Source: an uncultured bacterium
GTDB taxonomy: Bacteria > CAIJMQ01
Assembly: GCA_903821905.1 (NCBI GenBank)
Contig: CAIJMQ010000084.1
Location: forward strand, 1-5,993
Direction: 5' to 3'
Length of the DNA stretch: 5,993 bases
Shown: piece by piece, positions 1 through 5,954 of the stretch
Position numbering within the stretch: position 1 is the stretch's first letter
Layout of the letters: the number at the start of each line of letters is the position of its first letter
The notes under the pieces: model-generated
Databases searched by the model: none
Seen by the model: only the letters and a program-made list of their open reading frames with translations
Told to the model about the DNA's origin: nothing
Position numbers and translations under genes: made by a program

Positions 1-122
1 AATACAAAAAAGAATGGATTCATACAAAAAATAGCGATTTTAAATGCGATAAAAATAAGAATGATAAGAGAAATAATTTTTAAGATGAGACCTCGTAATT
101 CCTTCTTATTATCTTGAACCAT
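1..122 (-). CDS. Partial CDS, N-terminus of an unrecognised single-helix membrane protein
   Basis: An open frame starts at ATG 122-120 on the minus strand and runs for 40 codons without a stop to the window edge, so the C-terminal part is missing. The first residues are polar and charged (MVQDNKKELRG). A very hydrophobic stretch follows at about residues 12-33 (isoleucine, leucine and phenylalanine rich), which should form a membrane anchor or uncleaved signal with a cytoplasmic N-terminus. It lies 15 bases after the stop of the diguanylate cyclase gene on the same strand, so the two are probably co-transcribed. No clear Shine-Dalgarno sequence precedes the ATG. An internal Met at residue 34 begins MNPFFFV, resembling the MNPFLIF start of the upstream gene, and could be an alternative start. 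I do not recognise the family and give no function. Confidence 0.5.
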   Translation of the reverse strand, partial: MVQDNKKELRGLILKIISLIILIFIAFKIAIFCMNPFFFV

Positions 123-137
123 TTTTATTCTTGTATT

Positions 138-1391
138 TTAAGCTTTTATTACGCGGTTGCGTCCTTCTTCTTTGGCACGGTAGAGTGCACTGTCTGCTTT
201 TTTTAGAGTATGAAGGACATTTTCGCCTTCTTGGTTAGATGCTACTCCTATACTGACTGTTAATATTTCTCTTTTGTTCTTTGTCATAGGTAAGGCGGTT
301 CTGCTTACTGCTCTATTGATTCTTTCAGAAATAGCAAATGCTTTATCCAGATTTGTTTGGGGAAAAAATATAGCTAATTCTTCTCCACCATAGCGGCAAG
401 TAATTCCACGGGGTAAAGCATAACTACGAACTAATTGGGCAATAGTATGTAAAACTCTATCGCCAGCATCATGTCCATAAGTATCATTAATTCTCTTGAA
501 GTAGTCAATATCTATCATAGCAATAGAGAATTTATTGCCCATTCGTATATTAGCTTGACCGTGGATTATATTATTACAGAATCCTCGTGTGTAGATATTA
601 AGAACAGGGTCATACGATACTCTATATGAAAGTCTTGTAAGCCAGTTGTAAAGTATCACAAGTGATAATAATAAAGGAGTAGATAACCAGATGATATTTT
701 CTAGTGGAGAATTACTGAATATATATCCAAACATATAATAACAAGCAAGACCGGAAATTCCACCTCCTAAACCATAACTATTTCGTGAAAAGAACCAGCT
801 TGCGATAATAGTTGCACCACATAAGTAAAAAATCCATACTCCGTGTAATTTGCTAAAGTTAAAAAGAATAGAGCCTTTTCCTAACAGGTACATAACAAAA
901 CCCAATTCTATTGATATTGTTATGGCACAGACTATTCTGTTTGTTTCTCTGCTTATGAATCCAGGAACAATGCTTATTAATAATAGATTTATTTCCACTA
1001 AAAAATATAGAGGAGTTAGGTGGTTAAAATATTTGAAATATGGAGCATTTGCTAATCTAAAGGCATAAAGTATTCCGCTTATCATAAACAGATATCCTAA
1101 AAAGGAAACTTTTAGGTCTGGAACATGGGGAAAAGCTATTATGGTTATTATTAGCATTACTGCCAGTCCGAATAAATAATAAAGGAATAGGAGTCCTACT
1201 CCTGAAAGATAATCTGTTTGGAAGAAAGAAAGTTTTTCAGGATTAGTCATTTGGCAATACCAGGGAATAGAGACTATCAAAAGAAACATTACAAAGGGTA
1301 ACAATCCCCATATGTCTGGATGGAATGAACTTCTAGAAGTGCGTTTCTTAATATCGAGCAACCATAAGGTAAAAATCAGGAAAGGATTCAT
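138..1391 (-). CDS. Membrane-bound GGDEF diguanylate cyclase
   Basis: This 417-residue protein should condense two GTP into cyclic di-GMP at the inner membrane. Residues 1-250 hold about eight hydrophobic segments (near 30-46, 64-87, 95-112, 125-145, 152-170, 185-201, 207-225 and 232-250) with no recognised sensor family. The GGDEF domain fills residues ~257-417. The active-site motif is GGEEL (335-339), inside RYGGEEL. The metal and guanine contacts are in place: D294 (in MIDIDYFKRIND), N302 and D311 (in YGHDAGD) have the same spacing as in PleD. The conserved C-terminal part (TVSIGVA, KKADSALYRAKEEGRNRV) is complete, so the enzyme looks active. The inhibitory RxxD site five residues before GGEEL is absent (LPRG there), so no I-site feedback is expected. 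The usual DxLTGLxNRR entry motif is altered to DPVLNIYTRG (261-270). No ribosome binding site precedes the ATG; a promoter-like sequence ends about 7 bases from it, suggesting a leaderless transcript. A later start (Met35) would cut the first helix. Confidence 0.93.
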   Translation of the reverse strand: MNPFLIFTLWLLDIKKRTSRSSFHPDIWGLLPFVMFLLIVSIPWYCQMTNPEKLSFFQTDYLSGVGLLFLYYLFGLAVMLIITIIAFPHVPDLKVSFLGYLFMISGILYAFRLANAPYFKYFNHLTPLYFLVEINLLLISIVPGFISRETNRIVCAITISIELGFVMYLLGKGSILFNFSKLHGVWIFYLCGATIIASWFFSRNSYGLGGGISGLACYYMFGYIFSNSPLENIIWLSTPLLLSLVILYNWLTRLSYRVSYDPVLNIYTRGFCNNIIHGQANIRMGNKFSIAMIDIDYFKRINDTYGHDAGDRVLHTIAQLVRSYALPRGITCRYGGEELAIFFPQTNLDKAFAISERINRAVSRTALPMTKNKREILTVSIGVASNQEGENVLHTLKKADSALYRAKEEGRNRVIKA

Positions 1392-1423
1392 TTATATAAT
1401 TATATTACATATTATTATATAAT
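1392..1423. repeat. AT-only palindromic repeats in the divergent intergenic region
   Basis: The nine-base word TTATATAAT occurs at 1392-1400 and again at 1415-1423, 23 bases apart (about two helical turns). The second copy sits in the perfect 10-base palindrome ATTATATAAT (1414-1423), and another palindrome, TATAATTATA, overlaps the first copy. They cover the predicted cyclase promoter. They could be an operator pair, overlapping -10 elements or simple AT-rich composition; the sequence alone does not decide. Confidence 0.3.
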
Positions 1424-1426
1424 CAA
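1399..1426 (-). promoter_or_regulatory. Putative sigma70-type promoter of the diguanylate cyclase gene
   Basis: Read on the minus strand, TTGATT (1426-1421) is followed after 16 bases by a perfect TATAAT (1404-1399). Transcription would begin near 1392, next to the ATG at 1391, giving a nearly leaderless mRNA. This fits the lack of a Shine-Dalgarno sequence. The region is so AT-rich that TATAAT-like matches arise easily (a second one lies at 1419-1414), so this is a moderate inference. Confidence 0.35.
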
Positions 1427-1523
1427 CATAACTAAAATTATCTTTAACATCATTTTGTTCCCAAGTTGTTTTTCTAATAGACAATATTTTAATAGGGATG
1501 CTAAAATATTAAAGTATAATAAC

Positions 1524-1527
1524 AGGA
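1524..1527 (+). promoter_or_regulatory. Shine-Dalgarno AGGA that sets the thymidylate synthase start
   Basis: AGGA lies 5 bases before ATG 1533. It favours that ATG over the in-frame TTG at 1455, which has no ribosome binding site and would add 26 residues with no family resemblance. A TATAAT at 1515-1520 lies just upstream but has no good -35 partner at normal spacing. Confidence 0.5.
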
Positions 1528-1532
1528 AAATT

Positions 1533-2435
1533 ATGAGATTACCCGTAATTTTGATAGAAGGTGATAGTATTGCAGAAGTGTGGGAAAAAAGTCTTTTAGC
1601 CTTGTGGGAAAAAGGGATGAATATAAAAACTGAGTATGACAAGGTAATTGACCCGCCAAGTAAAGATGCCACAATGATTATGGTGATAAATCAACCATTT
1701 TCTGAACCAAGAATTCATATGGGATTTCCTGGTGGACCAGAAGACTTGGAAAAATATCGACAAGAAGTGGTTTTTGGTATCCATGACCACTGGATAAATC
1801 CTGAAGAAGGAAAGTGGACATATACTTATCATGATAGACTTTTCAATTACAATCTTCCACAGAATTCTAAATGTACTATTCAACCCGTTAAAAGTAAGAT
1901 TTCTAACGGAGTAAATCAGATTAAATATTTAATTGATAAACTATCTTCTACTCATTATTCAAGAAGAGCGCAGGCTATAACCTGGATACCTTTCTATGAT
2001 CCTAATACATATGACCCGCCATGTCTTCAAAGAGTATGGTGCAGAATTTGCGAAGAAAACAAAGACCTTTATCTGGTAATGAATACCCATTGGCGTTCAA
2101 GAGATGCCTATAGGGCTGCTTTTATGAATCTTTTTGGACTAACAGAACTTCAAAAATATATTGCAGAAGAAATTTCAAAAAAAATAAAAAGAGAAGTAAA
2201 AGTTGGTAGATACGTAGATATTGCGGACTCCTATCATATTTACGGAGAAAGTTTCTCTGATTTTAAAGATAGATTCCTGAATTTGTTGAATAAAAGAGAA
2301 TTTTATAATTCGGAAAGAGCAAAAAGTAGAACCATGAGAAGCGATGATCCAGCTGTGGTTGAGGGGTTTAAATATGGCAAGAAGCTTTTGGAAATGGAAA
2401 AACAAACAGGTAAAAAAGGTGCTGCAGAATATTGA
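1533..2435 (+). CDS. thyA: Thymidylate synthase family protein (archaeal-like type)
   Basis: This 300-residue protein probably methylates dUMP to dTMP with a methylene-folate type cofactor. The key residues of the ThyA superfamily appear in order and with E. coli-like spacing. R144-R145 match the phosphate-binding RR pair. Cys164 in DPPCLQRV is the nucleophile. RSRD (188-191) matches RSCD. N199 lies eight residues after D191, as N177 follows D169 in E. coli, and this Asn is the family's dUMP (rather than dCMP) determinant. H235 and Y237 in DSYHIYG match the ribose-binding HLY motif. The His after the catalytic Cys is Leu here, and the N-terminal half (including a W-TYTYHDRLFNY block near 95-107) is unlike bacterial ThyA. 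Both traits are, from memory, closer to the archaeal/methanogen-type synthases. The chosen start has an AGGA site. Htpx follows after 37 bases, so an operon is likely. Alternative: a dUMP/dCMP hydroxymethylase-like enzyme; the Asn argues against dCMP. Confidence 0.82.
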   Translation: MRLPVILIEGDSIAEVWEKSLLALWEKGMNIKTEYDKVIDPPSKDATMIMVINQPFSEPRIHMGFPGGPEDLEKYRQEVVFGIHDHWINPEEGKWTYTYHDRLFNYNLPQNSKCTIQPVKSKISNGVNQIKYLIDKLSSTHYSRRAQAITWIPFYDPNTYDPPCLQRVWCRICEENKDLYLVMNTHWRSRDAYRAAFMNLFGLTELQKYIAEEISKKIKREVKVGRYVDIADSYHIYGESFSDFKDRFLNLLNKREFYNSERAKSRTMRSDDPAVVEGFKYGKKLLEMEKQTGKKGAAEY

Positions 2436-2472
2436 TGCACCAAGAAATTGAGATGTAAGGAGGAAATCAAGA

Positions 2473-3327
2473 ATGAAAAGTTTGTTTAAAACTGGAATAT
2501 ATATGTTATTTCTAACTCTTCTTTTTTTATGGATAGGGTATATGTTGGGGGGAAGGACAGGAACGATTATAGCGTTTATTTTTGCTTTCGGTATGAATTT
2601 TTTCAGTTATTGGTATTCAGATAAAATAGTTCTTGCTATGTACAGAGCTAAACCTGTTTCACGTAGCGAATATCCAGAGCTTCATAGTATTGTTGGTGAA
2701 CTAACAAGAAAAATAAGTATTCCTTCACCCAAAATTTATATAATTGATAATCCTGCGCCGAATGCTTTTGCAACCGGGCGCGATCCTGAACATGCTGCAG
2801 TTGCTGTAACAACTGGAATTCTTAATCTCCTATCCAGGGATGAACTTGAAGGAGTTCTTGCACATGAATTGGCACATGTTAAAAATAGAGACACATTAAT
2901 TCAGACAGTAGTAGCGACAATAGCCGGAGCTCTTACTATGCTGGCATCCATGGGAAGATTTGCAGCTATGTTTGGTGGATTGGGGGGAGATAGAGATAGG
3001 AATGATGGTGGTGTAATAGGTCTTCTTATAATGAGTATTGTTGCTCCTATTGCTGCCATGATGATTCAACTGGCAATTTCAAGAGCAAGAGAATATCAGG
3101 CAGATGAATCAGGAGCAAAGATTTCTGGTAAACCACATGCTTTAGCCAATGCTTTAAAGAAACTTGAGTCCGCAACAAAACAAATTCCGATGCAAGCTAG
3201 TACCAATACAGCACATCTTTTCATAGTTAATCCATTAAGAAATGTTGGGTTTGCTGTTCTTTTCAGTACACATCCTTCTATTGAAAGTAGAGTCGCTCGT
3301 CTAGAGTCCATGAATATATATGAATGA
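2473..3327 (+). CDS. htpX: Membrane zinc metalloprotease HtpX (peptidase M48)
   Basis: This 284-residue protein has the usual HtpX length and layout. It is an inner-membrane zinc protease with its active site on the cytoplasmic side, which degrades misfolded or damaged membrane proteins. Two hydrophobic segments near the N-terminus (about 7-25 and 30-48) are followed by the catalytic region. HELAH (131-135) supplies two zinc ligands and the general base E132. E207 in SRAREYQADESG is the third ligand. Two more hydrophobic stretches (about 141-160 and 180-200) flank a glycine-rich linker (FGGLGGDRDRNDGG). The family motifs NAFATG (97-102) and the C-terminal STHPSIESRVARLE (275-288 region, before the end) are present. 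A strong ribosome binding site, AAGGAGG at 2457-2463, sits 9 bases before the ATG. The stop overlaps the start of kdsB, implying translational coupling. I see no heat-shock or Cpx-type promoter directly upstream, so it is probably read from the thymidylate synthase promoter. Confidence 0.96.
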   Translation: MKSLFKTGIYMLFLTLLFLWIGYMLGGRTGTIIAFIFAFGMNFFSYWYSDKIVLAMYRAKPVSRSEYPELHSIVGELTRKISIPSPKIYIIDNPAPNAFATGRDPEHAAVAVTTGILNLLSRDELEGVLAHELAHVKNRDTLIQTVVATIAGALTMLASMGRFAAMFGGLGGDRDRNDGGVIGLLIMSIVAPIAAMMIQLAISRAREYQADESGAKISGKPHALANALKKLESATKQIPMQASTNTAHLFIVNPLRNVGFAVLFSTHPSIESRVARLESMNIYE

Positions 3328-4090
3328 ATCAAGTAAAAAATTTCCAGTGAAAAAAGTTTTTTGTATTATACCTGCAAGATATGGGTCTAAAAGAGTTCAA
3401 GGTAAACCACTTCGTAAAATCTTGGATAAACCCTTAATCGAGTGGGTTTGGGAAAGTGCTTCTAAAGTTTCTTCTTTCACCGATATTTTTATAGCGACTG
3501 ACAGTGAAGAAATCATAGCATCTGCAAAGAAGTTTGGTGGTAAAATAATAAGGACTTCTACTGTTCACAAATCCGGTACAGATAGAGTAGCTGAAGCTGC
3601 AAGAAAACTAAACATTTCCGGTAAAGATATTGTTGTCAATATACAGTCTGATGAACCAATGATTCAACCTTCTTCAGTAGAAAATCTAATATCATCTTTA
3701 AGTAAATCAAAGTCATTTAATATGGCAACTTTAATATATTCCTCTTCGAAAATAGAGGAATTTCAAAATAGTAATGTTATAAAAGTGGTAGTTGATAGTG
3801 ATGATTTTGCTCTTTATTTTTCACGTTCTCCTATTCCACATTATAGGGAAAAACATAAAAATTTCATGTTTCTTAAACATCTGGGTATATATGGTTATAA
3901 AATGGATTTTTTGCAGAAAATTACAACACTTCCAGTATCATCCTTAGAAGAGAAAGAAAAGTTAGAGCAACTCAGGGTTTTGGAAAATGGTTGTAAGATT
4001 AAGGTGATAAGAAGCGCTTTTGATTCGGAAAGTGTAAATATAGAAGAAGATTTCAAAGTTGTTGAAAAACTCCTGCAAAATAGACGATAG
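3320..4090 (+). CDS. kdsB: CMP-KDO synthetase (3-deoxy-manno-octulosonate cytidylyltransferase)
   Basis: This 256-residue cytosolic enzyme joins KDO to CMP (CTP + KDO to CMP-KDO + PPi), the step that activates KDO for transfer to lipid A. Its presence is the main evidence for an LPS-bearing outer membrane. Length and motifs fit KdsB: IIPARYGSKR at 16-25 (CTP-binding loop), HKSGTDR at 83-89, DEP at 111-113 (metal-binding Asp), YFSRSPIP at 166-173, KHLGIYGY at 186-193, and LEQLRVLENG at 215-224. Three small departures from the usual consensus are visible: RVQGKPL instead of RLPGKPL, QSDEP instead of QGDEP, and VNIEED instead of VDTxED near 239-244. None removes an obvious catalytic residue. The ATG lies inside htpX (8-base overlap) with no good ribosome binding site, so translation is probably coupled to htpX. 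Related CMP-sugar synthetases (for KDO8N, for example) cannot be excluded. Confidence 0.93.
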   Translation: MNESSKKFPVKKVFCIIPARYGSKRVQGKPLRKILDKPLIEWVWESASKVSSFTDIFIATDSEEIIASAKKFGGKIIRTSTVHKSGTDRVAEAARKLNISGKDIVVNIQSDEPMIQPSSVENLISSLSKSKSFNMATLIYSSSKIEEFQNSNVIKVVVDSDDFALYFSRSPIPHYREKHKNFMFLKHLGIYGYKMDFLQKITTLPVSSLEEKEKLEQLRVLENGCKIKVIRSAFDSESVNIEEDFKVVEKLLQNRR

Positions 4091-4102
4091 TAGTTGACTA
4101 TC
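4086..4102 (+). repeat. Perfect hairpin across the kdsB stop and the pilB -35 element
   Basis: GATAGT (4086-4091), the 5-base loop AGTTG and ACTATC (4097-4102) form a perfect 6-bp inverted repeat. It contains the kdsB stop codon TAG (4088-4090), and its right arm overlaps the TTGACT -35 element. No T-run follows, so it is not a standard intrinsic terminator. It could be an operator for a repressor of the pilus promoter, an mRNA 3'-end hairpin, or chance. Confidence 0.4.
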
Positions 4103-4122
4103 TGGTGGATGTTTGATATCTT
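4094..4122 (+). promoter_or_regulatory. Putative sigma70 promoter with extended -10 for pilB
   Basis: TTGACT (4094-4099, 5 of 6 consensus bases) is followed by a 17-base spacer and TATCTT (4117-4122, 4 of 6). The -10 has an extended TG one base upstream (4114-4115). The start of transcription would fall near 4129, leaving a leader of about 29 bases with AAAGGA (4144-4149) 8 bases before the pilB ATG. It suggests that the ATPase gene has its own promoter apart from the htpX-kdsB unit. Confidence 0.5.
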
Positions 4123-4157
4123 TTAAGTTTAAAGCGTGGAATTAAAGGAAAAGTAAA

Positions 4158-5882
4158 ATGGGAAGAATGGGCAATAGAGAACAACGAGTATTTCGAGACA
4201 CATTAGTGAATATGGGCTTAGTAAATGAGGAACAACTTGAAGTTGCCCTTAAGGAACAACAGGAAACAGGTGATAGGTTGGGCGATATTTTGGTAAGGCT
4301 TGAATTCATTAGTAGAGAGGCTCTTACCAAAGCGTTAGCTTCACATTTTGGATTATCTCCCATTAATCTTAAAGAATATAACCCTCCCAAAAAGGTCATT
4401 AATCTGGTACCAGCAACCATCGCGAGAAGATATAAACTACTGCCTTTAAAGTTAGATAACGAAATTCTAACAATTGCTCTTGCCGACCCTCTTGATTTTT
4501 TAGCACTTGATAATCTTGAAAAAACTATAGGATATAAAATCAATCCCGTATTAGCGAGAGAACAAGATATGGAAGCTAAGCTTACCCAGCACTATGGAGT
4601 TACAGAAGAAGCCTTAAGCACTTTGGTAACCGAAATAAGTGAATCAAATTTATCAATTGCTGGCTTAGAAGAAGCGGAGGAAGAAGAAACAGAAGATGCA
4701 CCGATAATAAGATTTGTGAGTATGCTCATCTTTGAAGCGTTCAAAATGAGAGCTTCTGATATCCATGTAGAACCCATGAGTAATAGATTGCGCATAAGAT
4801 ATAGAATTGATGGAGAACTTCAGGAAGTACAAGCTCCTCCTAAAAAGATACAACCTCCTATTATATCCAGAATTAAACTCTTAGCAGGCATGAAAATAGA
4901 AGAGAAAAGATTACCCCAAGATGGCAGAATTTTGGTTACTGTTATGGGAAAAACACTTGATTTGAGAGTTTCAGCTCTACCTGGTATTTATGGCGAATCA
5001 GTAGTTATGAGAATTTTAGACAAATCAAGTCTTCTTTTAGGGCTGGGAGAACTTGGTTTTTTAGGCGAAGATCAAAAAAAATGGGTAGAAGTAATAAAAA
5101 CAACTAACGGGATTATTCTGGTTACCGGTCCTACAGGTTCTGGTAAAACAACTACTCTTTATGCAGTGTTAAATGAACTTAACACTCCAGACAAAAAAAT
5201 TATAACTGTTGAAGACCCCGTGGAATATCAACTTTCTGGAATAAATCAAGTACAAGTAAAACCGCAGATAGACCTTACGTTTGCTAATGTTCTTAGGAGT
5301 ATGTTAAGACAAGCACCGGATGTTATTTTAGTGGGAGAAATCCGTGATAGTGAAACAGCTGAAATAGCTGTAAGGGCAGCACTTACAGGGCATCTTGTTT
5401 TCTCAACTCTGCATACTAATGATTCAGCAAGTGCTCTTACACGATTAATAGATATGGGCATAAAACCTTTTTTGGTTTCTTCTTCCATTCAGGCAGTGTT
5501 AGCACAGAGATTGGTTAGGACAATATGCAAAAAATGTGCTGAAGATTATCGCCCGTCCGAGGAAATTCTTAAGATGATAGAACAAGAAATGGGTAAAGAA
5601 ATATTAAAAACAGCAACTTTTAAAAAAGGTAGAGGATGTGGGGAATGTAATAATACGGGGTATAGGGGTAGGATAGGAATCTATGAACTCTTAATCATGT
5701 CTGACAAAATAAGAGAATTAGTGATGGAAGAAATTGTGGCTCGTCAGATTAGAGACTTAGCTCAGCAGGAAGGTATGAAGCTTTTAAGAGAGGATGGATG
5801 GCTTAAGGCTTGTAAAGGTATAACCACAATAGAAGAAGTCATATCAACTACTCAAAGTGATATCGTGGATGTGGAAGAATAA
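4158..5882 (+). CDS. pilB: Type IV pilus / type II secretion assembly ATPase (PilB/GspE family)
   Basis: This 574-residue cytoplasmic hexameric ATPase should drive pilin (or pseudopilin) polymerisation through a PilC/GspF platform protein. An N-terminal MshEN-type domain covers about residues 9-66 and has two helical repeats, the second with RLGDIL (40-45). An acidic linker (EEAEEEETED, 171-180) leads to the N2 and ATPase domains. Visible motifs are Walker A GPTGSGKT (324-331), the Asp box VEDPVEY (351-357), Walker B ILVGEIRD (390-397) with catalytic E394, and the His box ending in STLHTND (416-422). The zinc site is C457-x2-C460 with C494-x2-C497. All catalytic parts are intact. The first MshEN repeat lacks the RLG triplet (VFR instead) and the second has Glu for the conserved Gly, so c-di-GMP binding is uncertain. 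The start has AAAGGA 8 bases upstream; the ATG at 4167 is an alternative. PilB versus GspE cannot be settled without the following genes, but domain order and length favour PilB. Confidence 0.92.
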   Translation: MGRMGNREQRVFRDTLVNMGLVNEEQLEVALKEQQETGDRLGDILVRLEFISREALTKALASHFGLSPINLKEYNPPKKVINLVPATIARRYKLLPLKLDNEILTIALADPLDFLALDNLEKTIGYKINPVLAREQDMEAKLTQHYGVTEEALSTLVTEISESNLSIAGLEEAEEEETEDAPIIRFVSMLIFEAFKMRASDIHVEPMSNRLRIRYRIDGELQEVQAPPKKIQPPIISRIKLLAGMKIEEKRLPQDGRILVTVMGKTLDLRVSALPGIYGESVVMRILDKSSLLLGLGELGFLGEDQKKWVEVIKTTNGIILVTGPTGSGKTTTLYAVLNELNTPDKKIITVEDPVEYQLSGINQVQVKPQIDLTFANVLRSMLRQAPDVILVGEIRDSETAEIAVRAALTGHLVFSTLHTNDSASALTRLIDMGIKPFLVSSSIQAVLAQRLVRTICKKCAEDYRPSEEILKMIEQEMGKEILKTATFKKGRGCGECNNTGYRGRIGIYELLIMSDKIRELVMEEIVARQIRDLAQQEGMKLLREDGWLKACKGITTIEEVISTTQSDIVDVEE

Positions 5883-5954
5883 TAAATTTTATAAAGCTTC
5901 GGGGTTGCCATTTGTAAAATATGGAGGTTAAGCTGACAAGGCTGATAATACCAT

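Noticed and set aside
850-1068. Plus-strand open frame inside the cyclase gene
   Set aside because: It is opposite the membrane domain of a well-supported gene, with no ribosome binding site or recognisable motif.
1455-1532. N-terminal extension of the thymidylate synthase from a TTG at 1455
   Set aside because: There is no ribosome binding site at the TTG, the 26 added residues show no family pattern, and ATG 1533 has AGGA at good spacing.
1415-1883. Minus-strand open frames opposite the thymidylate synthase (1415-1672 and 1596-1883)
   Set aside because: They have no recognisable domain and lie opposite a well-supported coding gene; they are antisense shadows.
4102-4120. Sigma54 (-24/-12) promoter before pilB, as TGGTGGATGTTTGA looks vaguely similar
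   Set aside because: The GG and GC pairs are not at the required 10-base spacing, and the overlapping sigma70-type promoter is a better match.
5246-5488. Minus-strand open frame inside pilB
   Set aside because: It is antisense to the conserved Walker B and His box region and has no independent support.
5901-5909. GGGGTTGCC resembles the 3' end of a GEMM-I riboswitch
   Set aside because: It lies before, not after, the GCAAACC motif, and the body of such an RNA would fall inside the end of pilB with no matching core there.
5905-5949. Promoter for the gene after pilB (TTGCCA at 5905-5910, GATAAT at 5944-5949)
   Set aside because: The two elements are 33 bases apart, and neither has a good partner at 16-18 bases.
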